A program made the position numbers and the translations under genes. From NCBI GenBank assembly GCA_024305105.1, contig JAMWZA010000002.1, positions 32,034 to 96,033 of the forward strand: 64,000 nt of DNA, given 5' to 3'. Under the pieces are notes generated by a model. The model saw nothing but the letters and a program-made list of their open reading frames with translations. It searched no databases and was not told the DNA's origin. Shown here piece after piece: positions 50,601 to 56,776 of this stretch; positions within the stretch are counted from its first letter, which is position 1; each line of letters begins with the position of its first letter. Origin of the DNA: Marinoscillum sp. (GTDB lineage Bacteria > Bacteroidota > Bacteroidia > Cytophagales > Cyclobacteriaceae).

Positions 50601-51229
50601 CTTATCTCATGGGCAGAACGTTTGAGCAGAAAAAAGAGATGCCGCTCTACCAGGTAGAAGGTCAGGGTTACATCCACTACCGCAAGGGTTCACTGGTGAT
50701 GTACGCACTGCAGGACTACATCGGTGAGGACAGTGTGAATGCTGCGCTGAAGCGCTTCAATGAAGACTGGGCGTTTAAAGATGCACCGTATCCTACGTCC
50801 AAGGACCTGATCTCTTACTACCGTGAAGTGACTCCTGACAGTCTGCAGTACATCATTACGGACATGTTTGAAACGATCACTCTGTTTGAGAACAAAACCA
50901 CTGAAGCGGAATACGAAAAAGTGTCTGATACCGAATACATCGTGGACCTGGATGTGAGTACCATCAAGTACCAGGCGGACAGTCTGGGCAATGAAGAAGC
51001 GCAGGAACTGAAAGACTGGATCGACATTGGGGTGTTTGCAGAGGGGAGTGATGGCAAGGACAGCCTGATCTATTTGCAGAAACACAAAATCTCACAGGAA
51101 GAAAACAGCTTTACGCTCACCGTAGGTGCCGAGCCGGTGAAAGCGGGCATCGACCCGATCAATAAGCTGATCGATCGCAATCCGAAGGATAATGTGAAGT
51201 CTGTGACGGAGAAGGAAGAAGCGATATAA
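47612..51229 (+). CDS. ABC-2 permease fused to M1-family aminopeptidase
   Basis: The 1205-aa protein has about twelve membrane helices in the first 590 residues, arranged as two ABC-2-type sets with a cytosolic linker (NASRKTKKKGTREERELKDQ). A large extracytoplasmic region follows, with a metallopeptidase domain whose zinc motif HEVAH spans residues 943-947 and whose further ligand is probably E967 in LSETLSQY. Such fusions are common in Bacteroidota next to an ABC ATPase; their substrate is unknown. A second copy of its last 70 codons lies 1 kb downstream. Confidence 0.9.
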   Translation: MLEFIKFELNYRFSRPVTYIYFLIVFLMAFLATSTDIVRAGGSGGKVMENAPVVITALMLAIMIFAIFITSAVMGVPVLRDFEHKTDSMVFTTPVSKWQYLSGKFIGSFIIVLLISSGLLLGAMFGQSFQWPWKDNMDNLMAFNFMYYWNPYVIFVLPNLFIFSAIFFLGGSLGKKMTVVYAQGIILFMGYLVAQTFLAELDNQNLAAILDPFGFGSLAVTTQYWTVAEQNTQFIPFSGFILYNRLVWGAVGIASLAFLFIRFNFQLAGNASRKTKKKGTREERELKDQVIESPVVQQIFGFSAQLTQIRSLSWFYFKWIIKQVPFISIALAGVAFVFIIAFVGGTGGYDIEVYMTSSRAVDMIGIFNLFFIIITVFYTGEIVWKERDVKMNLIYDALPFPNYVSTASKFIGMVLMSIFILIMLMVCGILIQLIKGYPVIEWNVYLTSLFGDTLALMVLYLILGLFVQALVNHKFVGFGLMFAFYISMIVMSEVGIEHAMFYFGRASVGNYSEMNNYGHYLTPFSWFNLYWFGLAAIFYAVAILFTVRGIDSSFAVRLKLGQQRMTRNALVTIVGALIIFAGSGAYIYYNTNVLNEYQNSDDGKADRARYERTLNQYEWIAQPKIIDTYVDVDLYPKSRDFKASGYYVLKNKSDETIDQIHIQKSVDNQLTTALSFEGGFSVDTVYEDFKYTVFNLDSPLAPGDSVKMNFDVVFTTVGFKESGSNTDVVYNGTFFNNSAYFPSIGYNSGFELSSDDDRKEQDLEVKERMMETDDPRGVAQSLFGDDADKISFEVVVSTDSSQIAIAPGYLQKKWNEGDRVYYHYKMDTPMVNFYSIISADFVVIKDTWQPPVDTLPEVNLEIYYNKGHEYNTERMMNGMKEALTYYTKNFSPYQFRQLRIMEFPKYRSFAQSFANTVPFSEGIGFIQNIKTNDVDLPFYVTAHEVAHQWWGHQVTEAGVKGNAMLSETLSQYSALMVMKKNFKPEIIKEFLKHELNSYLMGRTFEQKKEMPLYQVEGQGYIHYRKGSLVMYALQDYIGEDSVNAALKRFNEDWAFKDAPYPTSKDLISYYREVTPDSLQYIITDMFETITLFENKTTEAEYEKVSDTEYIVDLDVSTIKYQADSLGNEEAQELKDWIDIGVFAEGSDGKDSLIYLQKHKISQEENSFTLTVGAEPVKAGIDPINKLIDRNPKDNVKSVTEKEEAI

Positions 51230-51309
51230 CTGAATGGAATCCTGACAGGTTTTGCAAAACCTGTTGGGTTTTAGTGGAAATGAAGAAGCCGTCGGGAGAC
51301 GGCTTTTTG
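51020..51309 (+). repeat. Direct repeat, copy 1 (M1 gene tail plus terminator)
   Basis: It is the intact end of the permease/M1 gene with its two hairpins. It is repeated at 52047-52336, with 737 bases between the copies holding the DUF433/DUF5615 pair. Confidence 0.85.
51242..51309 (+). terminator. Two hairpins after the permease/M1 gene
   Basis: The first hairpin is ACAGGTTTTGCAAAACCTGT, a perfect palindrome at about 51245-51264. The second is AGCCGTC-GGGA-GACGGCT (51287-51304) followed by T5, a classical intrinsic terminator. Both occur again, slightly changed, after the duplicated gene tail. Confidence 0.8.
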
Positions 51310-51359
51310 TGTTGGTTTAAGACGAGACCACAAGAAAATAATGTTATCTAATGGCCTAC

Positions 51360-51725
51360 CTACTTCGTTACTATCCAAACGTTATCCTCACCAAGTTCGA
51401 TCATATAACTTTCATTCTGTTGGTCGATTGTATCAATTATTTCTATTCGATATTCAAATATCGAAATCAATGAATTGTTGGAAATATTGCCAAGATTAAT
51501 TTTAATAAGCTTTTTGGGAGTTCGCTTTAACAAGAATGTGTTTCGGAAATCTTGATCCTTGGTAATTAATATTAGATTATTCTGATCAGCATATTCAGCT
51601 ATTTCCTCATCTGGAGTACTCCATTTATTCAGAATGTGATTTACATGTTCAGAATAGAATCCTACTTGCTCCAGATGCTTAGAGAGTTTAATTGAAATAT
51701 GCACATCACATAGAAATCGCATCAA
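51360..51725 (-). CDS. DUF5615 PIN-like toxin
   Basis: The 121-aa protein starts MMRFLCDVHISIKLSKHLEQ and continues with HILNKWSTPDEEIAEYADQN and LITKDQDFRNTFLL. The acidic residues (D7, D/E around 35-40, D57, D60) and the T-K-D-x-D-F core are the marks of DUF5615, a PIN-like RNase family that forms toxin-antitoxin pairs with DUF433 proteins. Its start overlaps the end of the antitoxin gene by 4 bases. It is more A+T-rich than the M1 gene before it. Confidence 0.88.
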   Translation of the reverse strand: MMRFLCDVHISIKLSKHLEQVGFYSEHVNHILNKWSTPDEEIAEYADQNNLILITKDQDFRNTFLLKRTPKKLIKINLGNISNNSLISIFEYRIEIIDTIDQQNESYMIELGEDNVWIVTK

Positions 51726-51952
51726 TTAGCCAGCTGATATGCCTCTCCCGAGACCGAAAGCCTGGCGAATCTTAGGCATGCCTGAATGTCTTCTAACTTC
51801 AGTTCAGGATGGTCTTCAATAATTTGTTGAGACGTCATACCAGATCCCATCATATCTAGAATAACTTCTACAGGCCAGCGCATTCCGCGTATCACCGGTT
51901 TTCCGTGACAAACTGTTGGCTCAATCGTTATTCGGTCAATTAATGTATTCAT
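51722..51952 (-). CDS. DUF433 antitoxin
   Basis: The 76-aa protein has the DUF433 pattern (ITIEPTVCHGKPVIRGMRWP, then VILDMMGSGMTSQQIIEDHP and LKLEDIQACLRFA), a small winged or helix-turn-helix DNA-binding fold. It precedes and overlaps the DUF5615 toxin gene, the usual order. A TAAATTTA sequence, one base off the -7 consensus, lies directly upstream on the minus strand and may drive the pair with a very short leader. Confidence 0.9.
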   Translation of the reverse strand: MNTLIDRITIEPTVCHGKPVIRGMRWPVEVILDMMGSGMTSQQIIEDHPELKLEDIQACLRFARLSVSGEAYQLAN

Positions 51953-52046
51953 ACCCTAAATTTAAGCAGAAAGTTTGTTCTTAGCATGGATACCCACCTT
52001 CTTAAACTCATCGATAACTGCCATGTAGAAGACTTTTCCGGTCTAA

Positions 52047-52256
52047 ATCAACATTGGGGTATTTGCAGAGGGAAGTGATGGCAAAGACAGCCTGATCTAT
52101 TTGCAGAAACACAAGATCACGCAGGAAGAAAACAGCTTTACGCTCACCGTAGGTGCTGAGCCCGTGAAAGCGGGCATCGACCCGATCAATAAGCTGATCG
52201 ATCGCAATCCGAAGGATAATGTGAAGACCGTAACGGAGAAAGAAGAATCGATATAA
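52047..52256 (+). pseudogene. Detached second copy of the 3' end of the permease/M1 gene
   Basis: This 210-base stretch aligns without gaps to 51020-51229 with 14 differences by eye (about 93% identity), and ends in the same place with TAA. Ten of the 14 differences are at third codon positions and four at first positions (D/N, S/T, S/T, A/S); none is at a second position. That is the pattern of a tail that diverged while still being translated, so it is probably the last piece of a former paralogous gene. An in-frame TAA lies directly upstream, and no start codon or catalytic domain is present. The matching terminator hairpins follow. Confidence 0.85.
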
Positions 52257-52310
52257 GGAAGCAATCCTGACAGGTTTTACAAAACCTGTCAGGATTTTAT
52301 GAAATGAAGA

Positions 52311-52336
52311 AGCCGTCGAGAGACGGCTTTTTTTTA
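52311..52336 (+). terminator. Intrinsic terminator after the gene-tail remnant
   Basis: AGCCGTC-GAGA-GACGGCT is followed by eight T. It is the better of the two copies as a terminator and can also act weakly on the minus strand. Confidence 0.8.
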
Positions 52337-52337
52337 T

Positions 52338-52371
52338 TAGAAAAAAGAAAAGTGCCATCTGTTGTCAGATG
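52338..52371 (-). terminator. Candidate terminator of the three-gene minus-strand run
   Basis: On the minus strand GCATCTG-ACAA-CAGATG forms a stem 33 bases after the stop at 52404 and is followed by a T-rich tail (52352-52338). Confidence 0.6.
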
Positions 52372-52403
52372 CTTCTATAGGACCTCTTAAAAATGTTTTC
52401 AAG

Positions 52404-53153
52404 TTAGTCTTCATCGTCATTCCAATGTCTCCATCCGACAACAGCATAATAAATGAGCATGCCGATGAAGAGATCAATTGATCCAACTATACCCAATATT
52501 ACTGTTGATGTTTTAGCTTCAGGATAGTACATGTAACATCCGAATGCTGTTGCTATGACTACTAACATTCCAAGAAGAATACCCCATATCCCAAGTTGGT
52601 CTGAGGTTACGGCTTTATTAGGTACCAGCTTAACGCCCTTTTTTTCTATAGCAAAGATTAATTCATCTTCGTCTAATTGACTACTTTCTGAAGAAACGAG
52701 AAGGTTAATTGTAATATGACTTTTTCTATTCAGCACTTGAGCTTCGTATGCCCTATGGGTATCCAAATAACTCCAATTCTCTGATTCAATTTGCTCACGA
52801 TATTCTTCTGTCTCTGTTAAAAGCACCTTTGTATCCATATTCATCGCACGGCTTGATAAAATTTTATTTGTAGTACCTGCGGTTAGTCGAATTTCAAAAT
52901 CATCAACATCTTTATTGGTACTATTAATTATGTCAGCCTTAATAAAATGCAAATGACTAATTGGAGTCTCGTTATGGGTAACTTGAATGTTCCCCCAAAA
53001 ATCATTGTCATACGAATTTGCTAAGGTTTGAATGGTAATCTGCCTGTGAAGTTTAATGATAGAATTCTGAAGTCTATAAATGAAATAGCCACCTAAAAAA
53101 GAAAGGATGGCTGGGATTCCTATCAACAATGCTTGTTTCAGTTCTACTTCCAT
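52404..53153 (-). CDS. Membrane protein of unknown function in the SIR2/SPFH cluster
   Basis: The 249-aa protein has one helix near the N-terminus (IGIPAILSFLGGYFIYRL, residues about 10-28), a soluble region of about 150 residues rich in alternating strands (DIINSTNKDVDDFEIRLTAG), and two helices near the C-terminus (about 190-212 and 216-240), ending in an acidic tail WRHWNDDED. I do not recognise it. It is the last of three co-oriented genes with A+T-rich composition, after the SPFH and SIR2-like genes, and may be their membrane partner. Confidence 0.7.
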   Translation of the reverse strand: MEVELKQALLIGIPAILSFLGGYFIYRLQNSIIKLHRQITIQTLANSYDNDFWGNIQVTHNETPISHLHFIKADIINSTNKDVDDFEIRLTAGTTNKILSSRAMNMDTKVLLTETEEYREQIESENWSYLDTHRAYEAQVLNRKSHITINLLVSSESSQLDEDELIFAIEKKGVKLVPNKAVTSDQLGIWGILLGMLVVIATAFGCYMYYPEAKTSTVILGIVGSIDLFIGMLIYYAVVGWRHWNDDED

Positions 53154-53279
53154 GAATTCACTCTAACATTTATCTATGCGCTGTATGCTATTATCAAATC
53201 TCTATAAATGTATCTCATTACACCAGCCTTTGCAAATAGCTCAGTAAGCTTATGGATGATAGTATCCATGTTACCAGCT
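53154..53279 (-). other. Spacer with a shared repeat and a possible 31-codon frame
   Basis: CTTTGCAAATAGCTCA (plus-strand reading, 53228-53243) plus TATGGAT seven bases later recurs in the next spacer. On the minus strand an ATG frame at about 53267-53172 reads MDTIIHKLTELFAKAGVMRY and on to a stop, 31 codons. It could be a small gene or a decayed coding piece. Confidence 0.35.
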
Positions 53280-54296
53280 TTACAATTCGTTCGGTAAGAG
53301 AAATTGACCCACGTCAAATCTTGAAACAAGCTGTTCATCAGGTAAATCTTCTCTAATCGACAGAAATCGTTCCTTCAGATTATCTGCATCCGGAGCTTGA
53401 AAATACACCTTCTTCAAATACTTCATGTTTTGAATAATGTCTCGATCAATTTCCCTGTTAAAATATGGGAAAGAATATCCAACCACTATCAAAATGACAG
53501 TATTAGCCGTTTCGTTTTTCGCATGGAGAATTATATCTTTTTCAGGTTCACCAAATCGTTCCCAAGCAAATGAAAGCCCTGAGAACCCCTTTGCAGCTCC
53601 AAACCTCAAAGAGGCATAATTTCTAATGGCTTTGGATAGAACATCAATTGATAGTTCATCACAAAATTCGCTAAAATATTGGTATTGATCCCATCCAGCA
53701 TGTTGCATTAAATTAGTTGAGCCGTTCAGCTTGAGTATGCTGAATTTGCTGTCATCTGGAGTATCGTATCCGTATTTCGTTATGACATTCAGGAATGCTT
53801 GATTGGTAGAGTATTCTCTTTGATTTGTATACTCTGAAAAGGCCTTTTCGAATTGCATATCATAGTTCCAACTAAGAACACGGACGTTATTCGGAAATTT
53901 GGATATGTCGTCTTTTAATAGAGACGCAAAGAAGCTATCATATCTCATATCTGCCCTATTGATGAATTGTTCAATAACGAAATAGACAGAAAACGATAGC
54001 TTGAGACGATTTAAATTATCTCGTTCTCTTTTGATATAGAGTTTCTTGGCAAAAGTATCAATACTTGCATGGTTGGAAGATTTCTCAAGAAGCCACTCCA
54101 AGTCTTCGATTAAAACGTTCTGAATTTCTCGTTTCGATTGATTTAAGTTTAAATCGGCAAATTTTTCTGAGTCAGAAAGCTTGAATTCGTCTGATTTTAA
54201 TAGATCAATAACAAACTTGAGACGTTTTGGTATTTCGTTGACTATTGGAAGTGCGTTTTTACTTGCACCCGCTCCGAACAAATAAGTGATCTTCAT
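53280..54296 (-). CDS. SIR2-like NAD-binding domain protein
   Basis: The 338-aa protein begins MKITYLFGAGASKNALPIVN, the G-A-G-A-S nucleotide-binding turn of SIR2-like proteins. Later come VLSWNYDMQFEKAF (the N-Y-D motif), FSILKLNGSTNLM (K-x-H/N-G-S) and VVGYSFPYFNREIDRDII (G-Y-S with D). Together these define the SIR2_2-like domain that serves as an NADase effector in several anti-phage systems; in the commonest form K-L-H-G-S has histidine where this protein has asparagine. No second known domain is seen. The neighbours, an SPFH protein and a membrane protein, fit a membrane-associated defence or stress module, but that is inference. Confidence 0.75.
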   Translation of the reverse strand: MKITYLFGAGASKNALPIVNEIPKRLKFVIDLLKSDEFKLSDSEKFADLNLNQSKREIQNVLIEDLEWLLEKSSNHASIDTFAKKLYIKRERDNLNRLKLSFSVYFVIEQFINRADMRYDSFFASLLKDDISKFPNNVRVLSWNYDMQFEKAFSEYTNQREYSTNQAFLNVITKYGYDTPDDSKFSILKLNGSTNLMQHAGWDQYQYFSEFCDELSIDVLSKAIRNYASLRFGAAKGFSGLSFAWERFGEPEKDIILHAKNETANTVILIVVGYSFPYFNREIDRDIIQNMKYLKKVYFQAPDADNLKERFLSIREDLPDEQLVSRFDVGQFLLPNEL

Positions 54297-54421
54297 TATT
54301 GCAGTGAATTACTGGTAACCAAGCTAAAATTCGTAGGCTTGGCTTCTGTTAATATCTTTATAAGTATTGGATTCAGATGCTCTTTGCAAATAGCTCATAT
54401 GCCTATGGATTCTTAGGCCTG
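54297..54421 (-). other. Spacer with second copy of the shared repeat
   Basis: CTTTGCAAATAGCTCA at 54382-54397 with TATGGAT six bases later matches the element in the 53.2-kb spacer. A GCCTA/TAGGC inverted repeat lies at its edge. No convincing gene is seen. Confidence 0.4.
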
Positions 54422-55456
54422 TTATGGATTTTTCTCATTGCTGTCAAGCTTTTTAGTGTCTATATTTATACTAATCGATTTTAGTAATTGATTGATTTCT
54501 TCTTTAGTCTCGAATCTCAATCCTCGACTCTCTTTCAGCATTAGCAGCTTTGATCCAATCTCTGGTCCTAGAGAAGCTATATAGGCATCTAAATCAGCTT
54601 GACCTATGCTTTTATTTGATTCATAGTCAGATTTTGACTTAATACTCAACTTTTTAGCATCCAATTCTGCTTCAATTGGTTCTAAAGTTTTAATCTGAAT
54701 ACTTATCAATTTTTCTTTAATGTGTTCTGGAAGAGTTATTCTCTCAATTTTCAATTGACGAATAATAATTCCATCATCTAAAGTTTCTTTGTTGATATCT
54801 TCCTTTATTATATTGGCTAAATCATCCTTTCCAATACTATTATCACCTTCAGAAAGACTGTCAACACCAGTAAGATATTTGGTAATATTTGTTGACTTTA
54901 AAAAAGCTAGGCTCATTTTAGAAACTCTAGTTCCAAGAATGCTTTGAGTCAAGTCCTTTATCTTTTCTTCTGCGGATGTTGTTAATGAAGTAATGTAGGA
55001 ACTGTCGTCTAATCGAATTTCGTTACCGATATTAAAGACAAATTTATCTACCTCATTCACCTGCCAAAAAATCACAACATTAATAATAATATCAATTTCT
55101 TCCTTCGTTGTTATATCTGAAATTACCCATTTCAAAGTTTTGACTCGCATTGGAAAATGAGCTCTAAGCTCTTCGCCTCTTAATGGTGAAATCCATCTAT
55201 GATCTCCTTGATCTGATAAGCTATCATCAGGTTTAGGATAGAATTTCCAAAGTCTTTTATCTTTCAAAAAAACGACACCTTCATTCGCCTCCCACAGAAC
55301 TAATTGGAGATAACCTCCAAAGAAAGAAACATATTGCTTCTTTTGTTTTATTGCAATCTTCTTGGCGAGCAACAATCTAATTATATATCCAACCAAAGGA
55401 CTACCAACAATTAAAAATATCATTACTCTAAAAAGCAAGGTGTCAAAAAACTCCAT
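54422..55456 (-). CDS. SPFH/Band 7 (prohibitin-like) membrane protein
   Basis: The 344-aa protein has one N-terminal helix (residues about 8-30), then an SPFH domain: EEIDIIINVVIFWQVNEVDK and FVFNIGNEIRLDDSSYITSL, then DGIIIRQLKIERITLPEHIK, followed by a charged coiled-coil (LEPIEAELDAKKLSIKSKSD). Proteins of this group form ring-shaped scaffolds on membranes. It is upstream of the SIR2-like gene on the same strand. SPFH proteins are known next to defence and protease genes, so a joint function is possible. Confidence 0.82.
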   Translation of the reverse strand: MEFFDTLLFRVMIFLIVGSPLVGYIIRLLLAKKIAIKQKKQYVSFFGGYLQLVLWEANEGVVFLKDKRLWKFYPKPDDSLSDQGDHRWISPLRGEELRAHFPMRVKTLKWVISDITTKEEIDIIINVVIFWQVNEVDKFVFNIGNEIRLDDSSYITSLTTSAEEKIKDLTQSILGTRVSKMSLAFLKSTNITKYLTGVDSLSEGDNSIGKDDLANIIKEDINKETLDDGIIIRQLKIERITLPEHIKEKLISIQIKTLEPIEAELDAKKLSIKSKSDYESNKSIGQADLDAYIASLGPEIGSKLLMLKESRGLRFETKEEINQLLKSISINIDTKKLDSNEKNP

Positions 55457-55502
55457 ATTGAATTAATTGGTTCTTAGTGAATTAGAATTACGCCCAACAA
55501 TC

Positions 55503-55527
55503 AGGTTATGTACAGCGCGCATAACCT
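55503..55527. repeat. Inverted repeat upstream of the SPFH gene
   Basis: AGGTTATG and CATAACCT are exact inverted copies separated by 9 bases, centred about 60 bases upstream of the SPFH start codon (55456). It could be an operator for the three-gene run or a remnant of a recombination site. Confidence 0.45.
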
Positions 55528-55914
55528 ACTTATACTATTTTAAGGTTTTATATTAATTAAGTGACTAACAATCCCTGTCAATAACGATTGCAACCGTCTA
55601 AAGCCATTTAAAAACGAGACTATCTATCACTGTTCGTTTTTCAAATTACCTCTTTTCACGTCACCATACAACTGAACCCAGTAAATGCCATCAATTTCCC
55701 TAAAAGTGGGTAAGAGCAATGGATGAAAAAGTAGGATTATTTAGTGGACGCTGCGCTTTGGTGACTGGTCTTTTAGTGATTGGTGACTAGTTGGGTTGGT
55801 GATTACTCTCTGGGTGGTTAGTAGAATTGACTGCTTTGATGGGACTCCCGCCCTGCCTTTGCCGGCAGGCAGGCTTCGCGGGAATGACGGCCGTGAGTAG
55901 GGAAATACGGTCGT
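55528..55914. other. Gene-free stretch with decayed repeats
   Basis: No gene is seen. At about 55758-55805 the words TTGGTGA and GGTGACT recur several times in a degenerate pattern. At about 55847-55884 nested palindromes (CCTGCC/GGCAGG inside CCCGC/GCGGG, ending GGGAATGACGG) look like a dispersed REP-type unit. Confidence 0.5.
55847..55890. repeat. REP-like GC-rich nested palindrome
   Basis: CCTGCC pairs with GGCAGG and CCCGC with GCGGG, bounded by GGGACT and GAATGACGG. The outer sequence matches a common dispersed intergenic element type (CCCGC...GCGGGAATGACG). Confidence 0.55.
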
Positions 55915-56143
55915 GACTTTGATGCCACCAGTCAGCTGCTGCCCCTCCTCCGCATGGTAGAGCAGCTAGAAAGTAACCTAAACAATTCTGCCATGATGGC
56001 CGGATCCGGAAGCTTACGTAGCTGCGCTGAGTTATTACAACAGTGTGAAGATGGCTGCAAAAATGAACTTACCGGGCGCCAAACCGATTTATGATGATTT
56101 GAGAAAGCGGTTTGCCTTAAACGGCCAGCGAAGTTCCAATTAG
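55915..56143 (+). pseudogene. Frameshifted remnant of a small conserved protein
   Basis: In one frame 55915 onward reads DFDATSQLLPLLRMVEQLES and NLNNSAMMAG. From about 56009 the adjacent frame reads EAYVAALSYYNSVKMAAKMN and then LPGAKPIYDDLRKRF to TAG at 56143. Removing one C in TCCGG at 56005-56008 joins them as MMAGSEAYVAAL. From memory this resembles a small protein seen in other Bacteroidota, but I cannot name it. No clear start codon remains. A terminator follows at 56181. Confidence 0.6.
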
Positions 56144-56180
56144 ATCAACTAAGCAGAAATTTCACAGCAGGTTTCCACTC

Positions 56181-56214
56181 AATGCCCGACCATATGGTTC
56201 GGGCATTTTTTGTA
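56181..56214 (+). terminator. Intrinsic terminator after the frameshifted remnant
   Basis: AATGCCCGA pairs with TCGGGCATT, with CCAT/ATGG inside, followed by a run of T. It lies 37 bases after the remnant stop codon, in the right place and direction to have ended that gene. Confidence 0.8.
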
Positions 56215-56216
56215 AG

Positions 56217-56515
56217 CTGTCACGGTCATGTCCTGTCAGTAAAAAGGCTACCGAAGTGAGTGAAAACATGACTCGAGTCACCACGGAAGGAACTCCAGTC
56301 ACCTAAAAGAGAACTCCAGTCGGTAAAAAGATGACCCGAGTCGGCAAATATGTGACTCAAGTAGGTAAAATGGTAACTGCAGTCACCAAATTAGTGACAC
56401 GAGTCAGTAAAATGGCAACTCGAGTTCCCTCTGAAGTGGGGAGGGGTACCTCTGAAGTGGGGTAGCAAGTGCTCTGAGGCGTCCTAAAATAAGTCAGTTG
56501 CGTCCTAAAATAAAG
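56217..56515 (+). repeat. Minisatellite with 21-bp period, 13-14 units
   Basis: AGTC or a close variant (AGTA, AGTT, AGTG, TGTC) recurs at 56234, 56255, 56276, 56297, 56318, 56339, 56360, 56381, 56402 and 56423, exactly 21 bases apart. The phase then continues with TCTGA at 56430, 56451 and 56472, and with GTCCTAAAA at 56481 and 56502. So there are three sub-families in one array. As 21 is a multiple of three, one frame gives heptads such as VGKKMTR, VGKYVTQ, VGKMVTA, VTKLVTR and VSKMATR, interrupted once by TAA. Confidence 0.85.
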
Positions 56516-56577
56516 AGAAAATTGATACTCCTTTTTTCGGAGGCACTAAAATGATATCTCATTAGCTGCAAGATTGA

Positions 56578-56733
56578 TCAATTGGCCTTTTTCATATACC
56601 AGATGAAACAAGTCACCCCACTAATTATCAATAAAACTCCAAGAGAGATCTTATACGCATCTAACCGGCTACACGCAAAAAGCCATAGACAGCCAATTAG
56701 AATGAGCGTTGATGCTGAAATTAGTTTTATCAT
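56578..56733 (-). CDS. Possible 51-aa two-helix membrane protein
   Basis: An ATG frame on the minus strand reads MIKLISASTLILIGCLWLFA, then CSRLDAYK, a second hydrophobic run (ISLGVLLIISGVTCFIWY) and ends MKKAN. Two helices joined by a short charged turn, with a basic end, look natural. I do not recognise it and the length is small, so it could be chance. Confidence 0.4.
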   Translation of the reverse strand: MIKLISASTLILIGCLWLFACSRLDAYKISLGVLLIISGVTCFIWYMKKAN

Positions 56734-56776
56734 GAATTTATCTCATTAATGAGTTACTATGAAATCTACCATTCCT

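Larger units (their letters stand above)
52047..52336 (+). repeat. Direct repeat, copy 2
   Basis: It covers the gene-tail remnant, then a 15-bp perfect stem (52264-52278 with 52281-52295, loop AC) and the AGCCGTC-GAGA-GACGGCT terminator with a T-run at 52311-52336. The first hairpin is longer than in copy 1, where the lower half of the stem has decayed. Confidence 0.8.

Noticed and set aside
52008..52358. Minus-strand frame of 116 codons and similar frames at 50690-51085
   Set aside because: Both are antisense to the M1-gene tail and to its second copy; their similarity to each other only reflects the duplication.
55492..55527. Integron attC site
   Set aside because: GCCCAAC fits the RYYYAAC core, but no matching GTTRRRY with complementary sequence follows at a suitable distance, and no integron integrase is in the window.
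56217..56515. CRISPR array
   Set aside because: Units follow each other without spacers and vary throughout; the period is 21 bases. It is a tandem minisatellite.
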